Positions 1 through 11,595 of a stretch of 50,596 nucleotides of DNA are shown here, one piece after another. The stretch is from Nemertoderma westbladi. Its lineage: Eukaryota > Xenacoelomorpha > Nemertodermatida > Nemertodermatidae. The number at the start of each line of letters is the position of its first letter. Position 1 is the stretch's first letter. Under the pieces are notes generated by a model. That model was not told the origin of the DNA, did not search any database, and was given only the letters and a program-made list of their open reading frames with translations. The stretch covers positions 1 through 50,596 of the forward strand of contig JAUCBJ010007695.1 in assembly GCA_032718475.1 (NCBI GenBank). The letters are read 5' to 3'. A program made the position numbers and the translations under genes.

Positions 1-9
1 TTTGGATCG
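1..9 (+). CDS. COPB2: COPB2 (beta'-COP), last 9 nt of an upstream exon
   Basis: The window opens in an exon. TTTGGATCG is followed at once by the strong donor GTGAGT at 10-15. Read so that the last two bases (CG) pair with the C at 552, it gives Leu-Asp-Arg running into Ile-Met-Tyr-Leu-Leu-Gly-Tyr. This matches the LDR-x-MYLLGY stretch known from animal COPB2. The intron that follows is phase 2. The rest of this exon and the WD40 half of the protein lie upstream of the window. The call rests on donor quality plus frame continuity, since nine bases alone prove little. Confidence 0.7.
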
Positions 10-551
10 GTGAGTTCAGAATATTATAGTTCGTTCATCTCTCTTAGCGATCACACTCTTACACCCAAGGTTGAAGTATCATCACTATACAACCCTTTTA
101 TACTTCTCCAGTACAAAGAATGTAGGTTTTCCATCCAAATATTTTTCAAGATATTGACTTAGACTTCTTCAATGAATTACACGCTAATAATAATCGTAAC
201 AAATTTCATGTTAAATAAATCAGTTTGTCGGGAAAGTCCCATGTAGAGTTTGTTGACCCGTTAATTTGTTACCGTATGGTGTTACTCCTTCCACAATATA
301 GCTGAGGATCTCGATTATGTGTCTGATCGGGTATGGTACCTGGCGAGTTCTGGTGGACGAAATAATATAATTTGATATAAGATATTCATCCTTGGGTGTT
401 AGAGTGACACGTCCTGCATTTCCGACTGTGAGAGACTTCGGATTGCTTGCGGTGTTCTGTGTTTAACTTTCAAAGTTAAACTTATTGAACTTTCGCATCA
501 AAATTACAAATTTTTCAGCAGTAAAATAAAGTATAACTTTTATTTCCGTAG
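10..551 (+). other. COPB2: COPB2 intron, 542 bp
   Basis: AT-rich intron bounded by GTGAGT at 10 and TTTCCGTAG ending at 551. I see no coding sequence, repeat or structured RNA in it. It is of ordinary size, unlike the two repeat-filled introns downstream. Confidence 0.75.
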
Positions 552-768
552 CATTATGTACCTTCTTGGCTACATCGCGAAGGAGAACAGATTGTTCCTA
601 GGCGACAAAGACCTCAACATCGTTTCTTACTCGCTGCTGCTCTCAGTTCTCGAGTACCAGACAGCCGTAATGAGACGAGACTTCGGGACTGCGGACAAAG
701 TACTGCCAACTGTACCGAGGGAACAGCGGACTAGGGTGGCGCACTTCCTGGAGAAACAAGGGTTCAAG
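552..768 (+). CDS. COPB2: COPB2 (beta'-COP) internal exon, alpha-solenoid region
   Basis: This exon encodes part of the alpha-solenoid that follows the WD40 propellers in the COPI coat subunit beta'-COP, which acts in retrograde vesicle transport between Golgi and ER. The translation contains YLLGYIAKENRLFLGDKDLN, LEYQTAVMRRDFGTADKVLP and RVAHFLEKQGFK, which I recognise as near-identical to animal COPB2. The acceptor is TTTCCGTAG (ending 551) and the donor is AAG|GTTCGT (769). The exon ends on a codon boundary (phase 0). Reading on past 768 hits a stop at 781-783, which supports the donor. The ATG at 556 is an internal methionine, not a start. Confidence 0.95.
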
Positions 769-832
769 GTTCGTGAGAGTTAGTCACTCGAGGAACAATA
801 GGAATATTAATGTGGTTATGTGGCGTTTAAAA

Positions 833-1000
833 GGGATCCCGGCAAAATATGCAATCCCGGTCCCGATCCCGACTTTTTAGGACGGGGATCCCGGCAAAAT
901 ATGCAATCCCGGTCCCGATCCCGACTTTTTAGGACGGGGATCCCGAAGAATATGCAATCCCGGTCCCGATCCCGACTTTTTAGGACGGGGATCCCGAAGA
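833..1000 (+). repeat. 52-bp tandem repeat, about 3.2 copies, CCCGATCCCG-rich
   Basis: Copies begin at GGGATCCCG near 833, 884, 936 and 988 with an exact 52-bp period. Each carries GGATCCCGGCAAAATATGC or the variant with CGAAGAA, then CCCGGTCCCGATCCCGAC and TTTTTAGGAC. A related single copy in the opposite sense lies at 12175-12225. The cluster forms the inner part of the left inverted repeat. The short open frame through it is an effect of the period and shows no sign of a gene. Confidence 0.85.
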
Positions 1001-1003
1001 ATA

Positions 1004-1937
1004 TATAGTTTTTTTAAGTAAATTTGTTGAATAACTGAAATAAAGTTCCAGAAGAACGGAAGTGTTTTGATTATATGGGTGAAAACACAGAAAAGTTGCC
1101 AAGGTTTTTAATTACCAATTATATTTATGTAACTTCAAAAATAATTAGGACTGAATATCAAGTAAATATATTCAATAAATCATATGAAATTGCCCCGTAA
1201 ATGTTGGACAATGTATAATTCCCATTCTACTTATCGAAATTTCATAAAATAAAGTTCATACGATGCCTTAAATTCTAAAAAATATTGGACACCACATCTG
1301 TGCAGCATATTATAAAAGTATAGTTTTTTAATTAACTCTTCAATGCAAAAGTATAGGAAAAATGCAACTTTCACATCAATGTAGTGATCATGTCATTGAT
1401 TTAATGGCCTATTGGAATTATAATAGTGTATATAAGTGTTATATATACCACAGGAAAGCCCATTAAATTTACAGTCGAACAGTGTACTGTACTCACGGAC
1501 CCGATTACATAGATACACGGAACTGGATGAGACAACAAAGTCTGTTTTTTAATTTATAGCTAAAATTTGTCCTCCAAGAGAATTGTGAGGTAAAACCCCC
1601 TTTACTTTTGTTACCTTCGAATTAATTATATTTGAAATCACAGCAATTTATGCAGCAGAATTATGGAAAAAAATTAATCAAATTAATTTAATAGCTTTGA
1701 AGTTACAGGTTGACAAGTATCTCCAAACATGGGTGTCCGACCATAAATGTCCATCCCTGTAACCAGGGTATGCAAACGCAGAACTGCACAATGCTAATTC
1801 GTTTGAACTAGATACTAGGAACCATGACCATAATTAGATCACCCGCCAGGCAAGCTTTATAATGATATATAATACATGTACCCTCCTATAATGCCATCGC
1901 CTGTTTAAACCAATGCATAACATAAAATGTCCACTAC
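1004..1937. other. Left internal region of the element, no gene seen
   Basis: AT-rich sequence with no convincing coding frame. It contains the left copy of the 30-bp perfect inverted repeat (1073-1102). A single TGTCCatCCCTGTAACC motif near 1750 is an outlying relative of the 56-bp array that starts at 1938. Confidence 0.6.
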
Positions 1938-2623
1938 CTGTAACCGACTGTAACCTTATTACAGGCGGGTTACAGGCCATGGACAGTCCATGGCCTGTAA
2001 CCGACTGTAACCTTATTACAGGCGGGTTACAGGCAAGGACTGTCCATGGCCTGTAACCGACTGTAACCTTGTTATAGGCGGGTTACAGGCAAGGACTGTC
2101 CATGGCCTGTAACCGACTGTAACCTTGTTATAGGCGGGTTACAGGCAAGGACTGTCCATGGCCTGTAACCGACTGTAACCTTATTACAGGCGGGTTACAG
2201 GCAAGGACTGTCCATGGCCTGTAACCGACTGTAACCTTATTACAGGCGGGTTACAGGCAAGGACTGTCCATGGCCTGTAACCGACTGTAACCTTGTTATA
2301 GGCGGGTTACAGGCAAGGACTGTCCATGGCCTGTAACCGACTGTAACCTTATTACAGGCGGGTTACATGCAAGGACAGTCCATGGCCTGTAACCGACTGT
2401 AACCTTGTTATAGGCGGGTTACAGGCAAGGACTGTCCATGGCCTGTAACCGACTGTAACCTTGTTATAGGCGGGTTACAGGCAAGGACTGTCCATGGCCT
2501 GTAACCGACTGTAACCTTGTTATAGGCGGGTTACAGGCAAGGACTGTCCATGGCCTGTAACCGACTGTAACCTTATTACAGGCGGGTTACATGCAAGGAC
2601 AGTCCATGGCCTGTAACCGACTG
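1938..2623 (+). repeat. 56-bp tandem array of nested palindromes, 12 units plus a partial
   Basis: CTGTAACCGACTGTAACC recurs at 1938, 1995, 2051 and so on every 56 bp to 2611; the first unit is 57 bp. Within a unit GCCTGTAACC pairs with GGTTACAGGC, and inside that CTGTAA pairs with TTACAG across CCTTA, so each unit could fold as a double hairpin. The joining piece AAGGACTGTCCATGG also contains GGAC/GTCC. Variants are TTATTACAGG versus TTGTTATAGG, and CAGGCAAGGACTG versus CATGCAAGGACAG. The same core appears inverted at 11808-11825. Multiple transposase-binding sites are a reasonable guess from the arrangement. Confidence 0.9.
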
Positions 2624-2659
2624 TCATCGACTTATAAATCATTGGGAGAGCAATTAAGA

Positions 2660-3362
2660 AGTGTCTTGCTAGTGGAGATAAATCGACAGTGGTTATTCGT
2701 GCAGATTGGAGCGAGAATTATTCGGTTCCCCGACCTGCAGAAATACGTGCTGCGTATTATGCTAAGGAGACAATCTCTATGGGGGGGAACCTGGATCGGC
2801 CCCAAAGAGCTATGCGGCTCTCAGTCGCGATAGTAACCATAAAGCCGCAGCGCTGTTTATGTTTCTATTGGGAAAGTATTCCATGATATATTTGCGAATA
2901 GTGGTTTCAAAGTTAGTAACATTATTTTAGTTACTGATTCACCAACGGCGCAGTACCGCAACCGAGTTAATCTATTCCAGAATTTTACAGAGGTTTCTGG
3001 AATTGATCTGCAACTGAGGCTGGCCATGGCAAGGGGCCAGCCGATGGTGTTGGTGGTAATACAAAACGGACATTGGATGCCATCATAGGAGCTGATCCAT
3101 TGTCACCTACACCGGACTTCCAGACAATTGTTTCTAAACTTCGTGAACGTGAGGTCACCACAAGGATAGTAACATATTCACACATTGAAGTTAGTGAAAT
3201 ACAATGTGGACTGTTAGAGTCGCCATCTCGTGAAGTTCCAGGCATTGGAAAATGCCATGATATTATATTTTGCAGTTCCAAACCTGAAATCATCATGAAA
3301 GGTATATCTTGTTTAGAATGCGGTGGTATTCGACGTACAGCGCATGTCGAACACAAAGAAAT
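2660..3362 (+). pseudogene. Decayed transposase-like gene fragment (DDE-like, frameshifted)
   Basis: Reading across at least three frames gives conserved-looking blocks: IRADWSENYSVPRPAEIRAA near 2695, SYAALSRDSNHKAAA near 2807, LVTDSPTAQYRNR near 2928, and GHGKGPADGVGGNTKR near 3025. The order D-x-SEN, then D-x-PT-x-QYRN, then HGKG-x-x-DGxGG matches a family of uncharacterised, dispersed proteins I recall from cnidarian and mollusc genomes that look transposase-derived. Frame changes fall near 2790, 2865 and 3020, so this copy cannot make one protein. The last frame stays open from about 3025 and runs directly into the 12-bp array. Family assignment is from memory of motifs and is tentative. 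Confidence 0.5.
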
Positions 3363-6300
3363 AGAGGACTGTGTAGAGGACTGTGTAGAGGACTGTGTGG
3401 AGGACTGTGTAGAGGACTGTGTAGAGGACTGTGTGGAGGACTGTGTAGAGGACTGTGTAGAGGACTGTGTAGAGGACTGTGTAGGGGACTGTGTAGAGGA
3501 CTGTGTAGAGGACTGTGTAGAGGACTGTGTAGAGGACTGTGTAGAGGACTGTGTAGAGGACTGTGTAGAGGACTGTGTAGAGGACTGTGTAGAGGACTGT
3601 GTAGAGGACTGTGTAGAGGACTGTGTAGAGGACTGTGTAGAGGACTGTGTAGAGGACTGTGTAGAGGACTGTGTAGAGGACTGTGTAGAGGACTGTGTAG
3701 AGGACTGTGTAGAGGACTGTGTAGAGGACTGTGTAGAGGACTGTGTAGAGGACTGTGTAGAGGACTGTGTAGAGGACTGTGTGGAGGACTGTGTAGAGGA
3801 CTGTGTAGAGGACTGTGTAGAGGACTGTGTGGAGGACTGTGTAGAGGACTGTGTAGAGGACTGTGTAGAGGACTGTGTAGAGGACTGTGTAGAGGACTGT
3901 GTAGAGGACTGTGTAGAGGACTGTGTAGAGGACTGTGTGGAGGACTGTGTGGAGGACTGTGTAGAGGACTGTGTAGAGGATTGTGTGGAGGACTGTGTAG
4001 AGGACTGTGTAGAGGACTGTGTAGAGGACTGTGTAGAGGACTGTGTAGAGGACTGTGTAGAGGACTGTGTAGAGGACTGTGTAGAGCACTGTGTAGAGGA
4101 CTGTGTAGAGGACTGTGTAGAGGACTGTGTAGAGGACTGTGTAGAGGACTGTGTAGAGGACTGTGTAGAGGACTGTGTAGAGGACTGTGTAGAGGACTGT
4201 GTAGAGGACTGTGTAGAGGACTGTGTAGAGGACTGTGTAGAGGACTGTGTAGAGGACTGTGTGGAGGACTGTGTGGAGGACTGTGTAGAGGACTGTGTAG
4301 AGGACTGTGTAGAGGACTGTGTAGAGGACTGTGTAGAGGACTGTGTAGAGGACTGTGTGGAGGACTGTGTAGAGGACTGTGTAGAGGACTGTGTGGAGGA
4401 CTGTGTGGAGGACTGTGTAGAGGACTGTGTAGAGGACTGTGTAGAGGACTGTGTAGAGGACTGTGTGGAGGACTGTGTAGAGGACTGTGTAGAGGACTGT
4501 GTAGAGGACTGTGTAGAGGACTGTGTAGAGGACTGTGTGGAGGACTGTGTAGAGGACTGTGTAGAGGACTGTGTAGAGGACTGTGTAGAGGACTGTGTGG
4601 AGGACTGTGTAGAGGACTGTGTAGAGGACTGTGTAGAGGACTGTGTAGAGGACTGTGTAGAGGACTGTGTAGAGGACTGTGTAGAGGACTGTGTAGAGGA
4701 CTGTGTAGAGGACTGTGTAGAGGACTGTGTAGAGGACTGTGTAGAGGACTGTGTAGAGGACTGTGTAGAGGACTGTGTAGAGGACTGTGTAGAGGACTGT
4801 GTAGAGGACTGTGTAGAGGACTGTGTAGAGGACTGTGTAGAGGACTGTGTAGAGGACTGTGTAGAGGACTGTGTAGAGGACTGTGTAGAGGACTGTGTAG
4901 AGGACTGTGTGGAGGACTGTGTGGAGGACTGTGTAGAGGACTGTGTAGAGGACTGTGTAGAGGACTGTGTAGAGGACTGTGTGGAGGACTGTGTAGAGGA
5001 CTGTGTAGAGGACTGTGTAGAGGACTGTGTAGAGGACTGTGTAGAGGACTGTGTAGAGGACTGTGTAGAGGACTGTGTAGAGGACTGTGTAGAGGACTGT
5101 GTAGAGGACTGTGTAGAGGACTGTGTAGAGGACTGTGTAGAGGACTGTGTAGAGGACTGTGTAGAGGACTGTGTGGAGGACTGTGTAGAGGACTGTGTAG
5201 AGGACTGTGTAGAGGACTGTGTAGAGGACTGTGTAGAGGACTGTGTAGAGGACTGTGTAGAGGACTGTGTAGAGGACTGTGTAGAGGACTGTGTAGAGGA
5301 CTGTGTAGAGGACTGTGTAGAGGACTGTGTAGAGGACTGTGTAGAGGACTGTGTAGAGGACTGTGTAGAGGACTGTGTAGAGGACTGTGTAGAGGACTGT
5401 GTAGAGGACTGTGTAGAGGACTGTGTAGAGGACTGTGTAGAGGACTGTGTAGAGGACTGTGTGGAGGACTGTGTAGAGGACTGTGTAGAGGACTGTGTAG
5501 AGGACTGTGTAGAGGACTGTGTAGAGGACTGTGTAGAGGACTGTGTAGAGGACTGTGTAGAGGACTGTGTAGAGGACTGTGTAGAGGACTGTGTAGAGGA
5601 CTGTGTAGAGGACTGTGTGGAGGACTGTGTAGAGGACTGTGTAGAGGACTGTGTAGAGGACTGTGTGGAGGACTGTGTAGAGGACTGTGTAGAGGACTGT
5701 GTAGAGGACTGTGTAGAGGACTGTGTAGAGGACTGTGTAGAGGACTGTGTAGAGGACTGTGTGGAGGACTGTGTAGAGGACTGTGTAGAGGACTGTGTAG
5801 AGGACTGTGTAGAGGACTGTGTGGAGGACTGTGTGGAGGACTGTGTAGAGCACTGTGTAGAGCACTGTGTAGAGGACTGTGTGGAGGACTGTGTGGAGGA
5901 CTGTGTGGAGGACTGTGTGGAGGACTGTGTGGAGGACTGTGTAGATGACTGTGTAGAGGACTGTGTGGAGGACTGTGTAGAGGACTGTGTAGAGGACTGT
6001 GTAGAGGACTGTGTAGAGGACTGTGTAGAGGACTGTGTAGAGGACTGTGTAGAGGACTGTGTAGAGGACTGTGTGGAGGACTGTGTAGAGGACTGTGTAG
6101 AGCACTGTGTAGAGGACTGTGTGGAGGACTGTGTGGAGGACTGTGTAGAGGACTGTGTAGAGGACTGTGTAGAGGACTGTGTAGAGGACTGTGTAGAGGA
6201 CTGTGTAGAGGACTGTGTAGAGGACTGTGTAGAGGACTGTGTAGAGGACTGTGTAGAGGACTGTGTGGAGGACTGTGTGGAGGACTGTGTAGAGGACTGT

Positions 6301-9300
6301 GTGGAGGACTGTGTAGAGGACTGTGTAGAGGACTGTGTAGAGGACTGTGTAGAGGACTGTGTAGAGGACTGTGTAGAGGACTGTGTAGAGGACTGTGTAG
6401 AGGACTGTGTAGAGGACTGTGTAGAGGACTGTGTAGAGGACTGTGTAGAGGACTGTGTAGAGGACTGTGTAGAGGACTGTGTAGAGGACTGTGTAGAGGA
6501 CTGTGTAGAGGACTGTGTAGAGGACTGTGTAGAGGACTGTGTAGAGGACTGTGTAGAGGACTGTGTAGAGGACTGTGTAGAGGACTGTGTGGAGGACTGT
6601 GTAGAGGACTGTGTAGAGGACTGTGTAGAGGACTGTGTAGAGGACTGTGTAGAGGACTGTGTAGAGGACTGTGTAGAGGACTGTGTAGAGGACTGTGTAG
6701 AGGACTGTGTGGAGGACTGTGTGAGGACTGTGTAGAGGACTGTGTAGAGGACTGTGTAGAGGACTGTGTAGAGGACTGTGTAGAGGACTGTGTAGAGGAC
6801 TGTGTAGAGGACTGTGTAGAGGACTGTGTAGAGGACTGTGTAGAGGACTGTGTAGAGGACTGTGTAGAGGACTGTGTAGAGGACTGTGTAGAGGACTGTG
6901 TAGAGGACTGTGTAGAGGACTGTGTAGAGGACTGTGTAGAGGACTGTGTAGAGGACTGTGTAGAGGACTGTGTAGAGGACTGTGTAGAGGACTGTGTAGA
7001 GGACTGTGTAGAGGACTGTGTAGAGGACTGTGTAGAGGACTGTGTAGAGGACTGTGTAGAGGACTGTGTAGAGGACTGTGTAGAGGACTGTGTAGAGGAC
7101 TGTGTAGAGGACTGTGTAGAGGACTGTGTAGAGGACTGTGTGGAGGACTGTGTGGAGGACTGTGTAGAGGACTGTGTGGAGGACTGTGTAGATGACTGTG
7201 TAGAGGACTGTGTGGAGGACTGTGTGGAGGACTGTGTGGAGGACTGTGTAGAGGACTGTGTAGAGGACTGTGTAGAGGACTGTGTGAGAGGACTGTGTAG
7301 AGGACTGTGTAGAGGACTGTGTAGAGGACTGTGTAGAGGACTGTGTAGAGGACTGTGTAGAGGACTGTGTAGAGGACTGTGTGGAGGACTGTGTAGAGGA
7401 TTGTGTGGAGGACTGTGTAGAGGACTGTGTAGAGGACTGTGTAGAGGACTGTGTAGAGGACTGTGTAGAGGACTGTGTAGAGGACTGTGTAGAGGACTGT
7501 GTAGAGGACTGTGTAGAGGACTGTGTAGAGGACTGTGTAGAGGACTGTGTAGAGGACTGTGTAGAGGACTGTGTAGAGGACTGTGTAGAGGACTGTGTAG
7601 AGGACTGTGTAGAGGACTGTGTAGAGGACTGTGTAGAGGACTGTGTAGAGGACTGTGTAGAGGACTGTGTAGAGGACTGTGTGGAGGACTGTGTAGAGGA
7701 CTGTGTAGAGGACTGTGTAGAGGACTGTGTAGAGGACTGTGTGGAGGACTGTGTAGAGGACTGTGTAGAGGACTGTGTAGAGGACTGTGTAGAGGACTGT
7801 GTAGAGGACTGTGTAGAGGACTGTGTAGAGGACTGTGTGGAGGACTGTGTAGAGGACTGTGTAGAGGACTGTGTGGAGGACTGTGTAGAGGACTGTGTAG
7901 AGGACTGTGTAGAGGACTGTGTAGAGGACTGTGTGGAGGACTGTGTAGAGGACTGTGTAGAGGACTGTGTAGAGGACTGTGTAGAGGACTGTGTGGAGGA
8001 CTGTGTGGAGGACTGTGTAGAGGACTGTGTAGAGGACTGTGTAGAGGACTGTGTGGAGGACTGTGTGGAGGACTGTGTGGAGGACTGTGTGGAGGACTGT
8101 GTGGAGGACTGTGTAGAGGACTGTGTAGAGGACTGTGTAGAGGACTGTGTAGAGGACTGTGTAGAGGACTGTGTAGAGGACTGTGTAGAGGACTGTGTAG
8201 AGGACTGTGTAGAGGACTGTGTAGAGGACTGTGTAGAGGACTGTGTAGAGGACTGTGTAGAGGACTGTGTAGAGGACTGTGTAGAGGACTGTGTAGAGGA
8301 CTGTGTAGAGGACTGTGTAGAGGACTGTGTAGAGGACTGTGTAGAGGACTGTGTAGAGGACTGTGTAGAGGACTGTGTAGAGGACTGTGTAGAGGACTGT
8401 GTAGAGGACTGTGTAGAGGACTGTGTAGAGGACTGTGTAGAGGACTGTGTAGAGGACTGTGTAGAGGACTGTGTAGAGGACTGTGTAGAGGACTGTGTAG
8501 AGGACTGTGTAGAGGACTGTGTAGAGGACTGTGTAGAGGACTGTGTAGAGGACTGTGTAGAGGACTGTGTAGAGGACTGTGTAGAGGACTGTGTAGAGGA
8601 CTGTGTAGAGGACTGTGTAGAGGACTGTGTAGAGGACTGTGTAGAGGACTGTGTAGAGGACTGTGTAGAGGACTGTGTAGAGGACTGTGTAGAGGACTGT
8701 GTAGAGGACTGTGTAGAGGACTGTGTAGAGGACTGTGTAGAGGACTGTGTAGAGGACTGTGTAGAGGACTGTGTAGAGGACTGTGTAGAGGACTGTGTAG
8801 AGGACTGTGTAGAGGACTGTGTAGAGGACTGTGTAGAGGACTGTGTAGAGGACTGTGTAGAGGACTGTGTAGAGGACTGTGTAGAGGACTGTGTAGAGGA
8901 CTGTGTAGAGGACTGTGTAGAGGACTGTGTAGAGGACTGTGTAGAGGACTGTGTAGAGGACTGTGTAGAGGACTGTGTAGAGGACTGTGTAGAGGACTGT
9001 GTAGAGGACTGTGTAGAGGACTGTGTAGAGGACTGTGTAGAGGACTGTGTAGAGGACTGTGTAGAGGACTGTGTAGAGGACTGTGTAGAGGACTGTGTAG
9101 AGGACTGTGTAGAGGACTGTGTAGAGGACTGTGTAGAGGACTGTGTAGAGGACTGTGTAGAGGACTGTGTAGAGGACTGTGTAGAGGACTGTGTAGAGGA
9201 CTGTGTAGAGGACTGTGTAGAGGACTGTGTAGAGGACTGTGTAGAGGACTGTGTAGAGGACTGTGTAGAGGACTGTGTAGAGGACTGTGTAGAGGACTGT

Positions 9301-11595
9301 GTAGAGGACTGTGTAGAGGACTGTGTAGAGGACTGTGTAGAGGACTGTGTAGAGGACTGTGTAGAGGACTGTGTAGAGGACTGTGTAGAGGACTGTGTAG
9401 AGGACTGTGTAGAGGACTGTGTAGAGGACTGTGTAGAGGACTGTGTAGAGGACTGTGTAGAGGACTGTGTAGAGGACTGTGTAGAGGACTGTGTAGAGGA
9501 CTGTGTAGAGGACTGTGTAGAGGACTGTGTAGAGGACTGTGTAGAGGACTGTGTAGAGGACTGTGTAGAGGACTGTGTAGAGGACTGTGTAGAGGACTGT
9601 GTAGAGGACTGTGTAGAGGACTGTGTAGAGGACTGTGTAGAGGACTGTGTAGAGGACTGTGTAGAGGACTGTGTAGAGGACTGTGTAGAGGACTGTGTAG
9701 AGGACTGTGTAGAGGACTGTGTAGAGGACTGTGTAGAGGACTGTGTAGAGGACTGTGTAGAGGACTGTGTAGAGGACTGTGTAGAGGACTGTGTAGAGGA
9801 CTGTGTAGAGGACTGTGTAGAGGACTGTGTAGAGGACTGTGTAGAGGACTGTGTAGAGGACTGTGTAGAGGACTGTGTAGAGGACTGTGTAGAGGACTGT
9901 GTAGAGGACTGTGTAGAGGACTGTGTAGAGGACTGTGTAGAGGACTGTGTAGAGGACTGTGTAGAGGACTGTGTAGAGGACTGTGTAGAGGACTGTGTAG
10001 AGGACTGTGTAGAGGACTGTGTAGAGGACTGTGTAGAGGACTGTGTAGAGGACTGTGTAGAGGACTGTGTAGAGGACTGTGTAGAGGACTGTGTAGAGGA
10101 CTGTGTAGAGGACTGTGTAGAGGACTGTGTAGAGGACTGTGTAGAGGACTGTGTAGAGGACTGTGTAGAGGACTGTGTAGAGGACTGTGTAGAGGACTGT
10201 GTAGAGGACTGTGTAGAGGACTGTGTAGAGGACTGTGTAGAGGACTGTGTAGAGGACTGTGTAGAGGACTGTGTAGAGGACTGTGTAGAGGACTGTGTAG
10301 AGGACTGTGTAGAGGACTGTGTAGAGGACTGTGTAGAGGACTGTGTAGAGGACTGTGTAGAGGACTGTGTAGAGGACTGTGTAGAGGACTGTGTAGAGGA
10401 CTGTGTAGAGGACTGTGTAGAGGACTGTGTAGAGGACTGTGTAGAGGACTGTGTAGAGGACTGTGTAGAGGACTGTGTAGAGGACTGTGTAGAGGACTGT
10501 GTAGAGGACTGTGTAGAGGACTGTGTAGAGGACTGTGTAGAGGACTGTGTAGAGGACTGTGTAGAGGACTGTGTAGAGGACTGTGTAGAGGACTGTGTAG
10601 AGGACTGTGTAGAGGACTGTGTAGAGGACTGTGTAGAGGACTGTGTAGAGGACTGTGTAGAGGACTGTGTAGAGGACTGTGTAGAGGACTGTGTAGAGGA
10701 CTGTGTAGAGGACTGTGTAGAGGACTGTGTAGAGGACTGTGTAGAGGACTGTGTAGAGGACTGTGTAGAGGACTGTGTAGAGGACTGTGTAGAGGACTGT
10801 GTAGAGGACTGTGTAGAGGACTGTGTAGAGGACTGTGTAGAGGACTGTGTAGAGGACTGTGTAGAGGACTGTGTAGAGGACTGTGTAGAGGACTGTGTAG
10901 AGGACTGTGTAGAGGACTGTGTAGAGGACTGTGTAGAGGACTGTGTAGAGGACTGTGTAGAGGACTGTGTAGAGGACTGTGTAGAGGACTGTGTAGAGGA
11001 CTGTGTAGAGGACTGTGTAGAGGACTGTGTAGAGGACTGTGTAGAGGACTGTGTAGAGGACTGTGTAGAGGACTGTGTAGAGGACTGTGTAGAGGACTGT
11101 GTAGAGGACTGTGTAGAGGACTGTGTAGAGGACTGTGTAGAGGACTGTGTAGAGGACTGTGTAGAGGACTGTGTAGAGGACTGTGTAGAGGACTGTGTAG
11201 AGGACTGTGTAGAGGACTGTGTAGAGGACTGTGTAGAGGACTGTGTAGAGGACTGTGTAGAGGACTGTGTAGAGGACTGTGTAGAGGACTGTGTAGAGGA
11301 CTGTGTAGAGGACTGTGTAGAGGACTGTGTAGAGGACTGTGTAGAGGACTGTGTAGAGGACTGTGTAGAGGACTGTGTAGAGGACTGTGTAGAGGACTGT
11401 GTAGAGGACTGTGTAGAGGACTGTGTAGAGGACTGTGTAGAGGACTGTGTAGAGGACTGTGTAGAGGACTGTGTAGAGGACTGTGTAGAGGACTGTGTAG
11501 AGGACTGTGTAGAGGACTGTGTAGAGGACTGTGTAGAGGACTGTGTAGAGGACTGTGTAGAGGACTGTGTAGACTTGAACTGTGTAGCGGACTGT
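3363..11595 (+). repeat. Giant 12-bp tandem array (GTAGAGGACTGT)n, about 684 copies
   Basis: About 8.2 kb of a 12-bp unit. It reads Val-Glu-Asp-Cys or Arg-Gly-Leu-Cys on the + strand and Thr-Val-Leu-Tyr on the - strand, so very long open frames arise with no selection needed. Most variation is one A-to-G change (GTGGAG for GTAGAG), confined to 3.4-8.1 kb. Rarer variants are GAGCAC (4087, 5851, 5863, 6103), GATTGT (3980, 7400) and GATGAC (5944, 7190). From about 8113 to 11572 I see no variant. One unit has 11 bp near 6721 and one has 13 bp near 7285, shifting and then restoring the frame. It ends in degenerate units and a stop (TAA) at 11596-11598. I do not regard the open frames as genes. Confidence 0.97.

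Noticed and set aside
820-1008. Small protein of 62 residues rich in Arg, Ser and Pro
   Set aside because: It is the 52-bp tandem repeat read in one frame.
2985-3356. 123-codon minus-strand frame opposite the transposase-like region
   Set aside because: The + strand carries the recognisable motifs; the minus frame has none.
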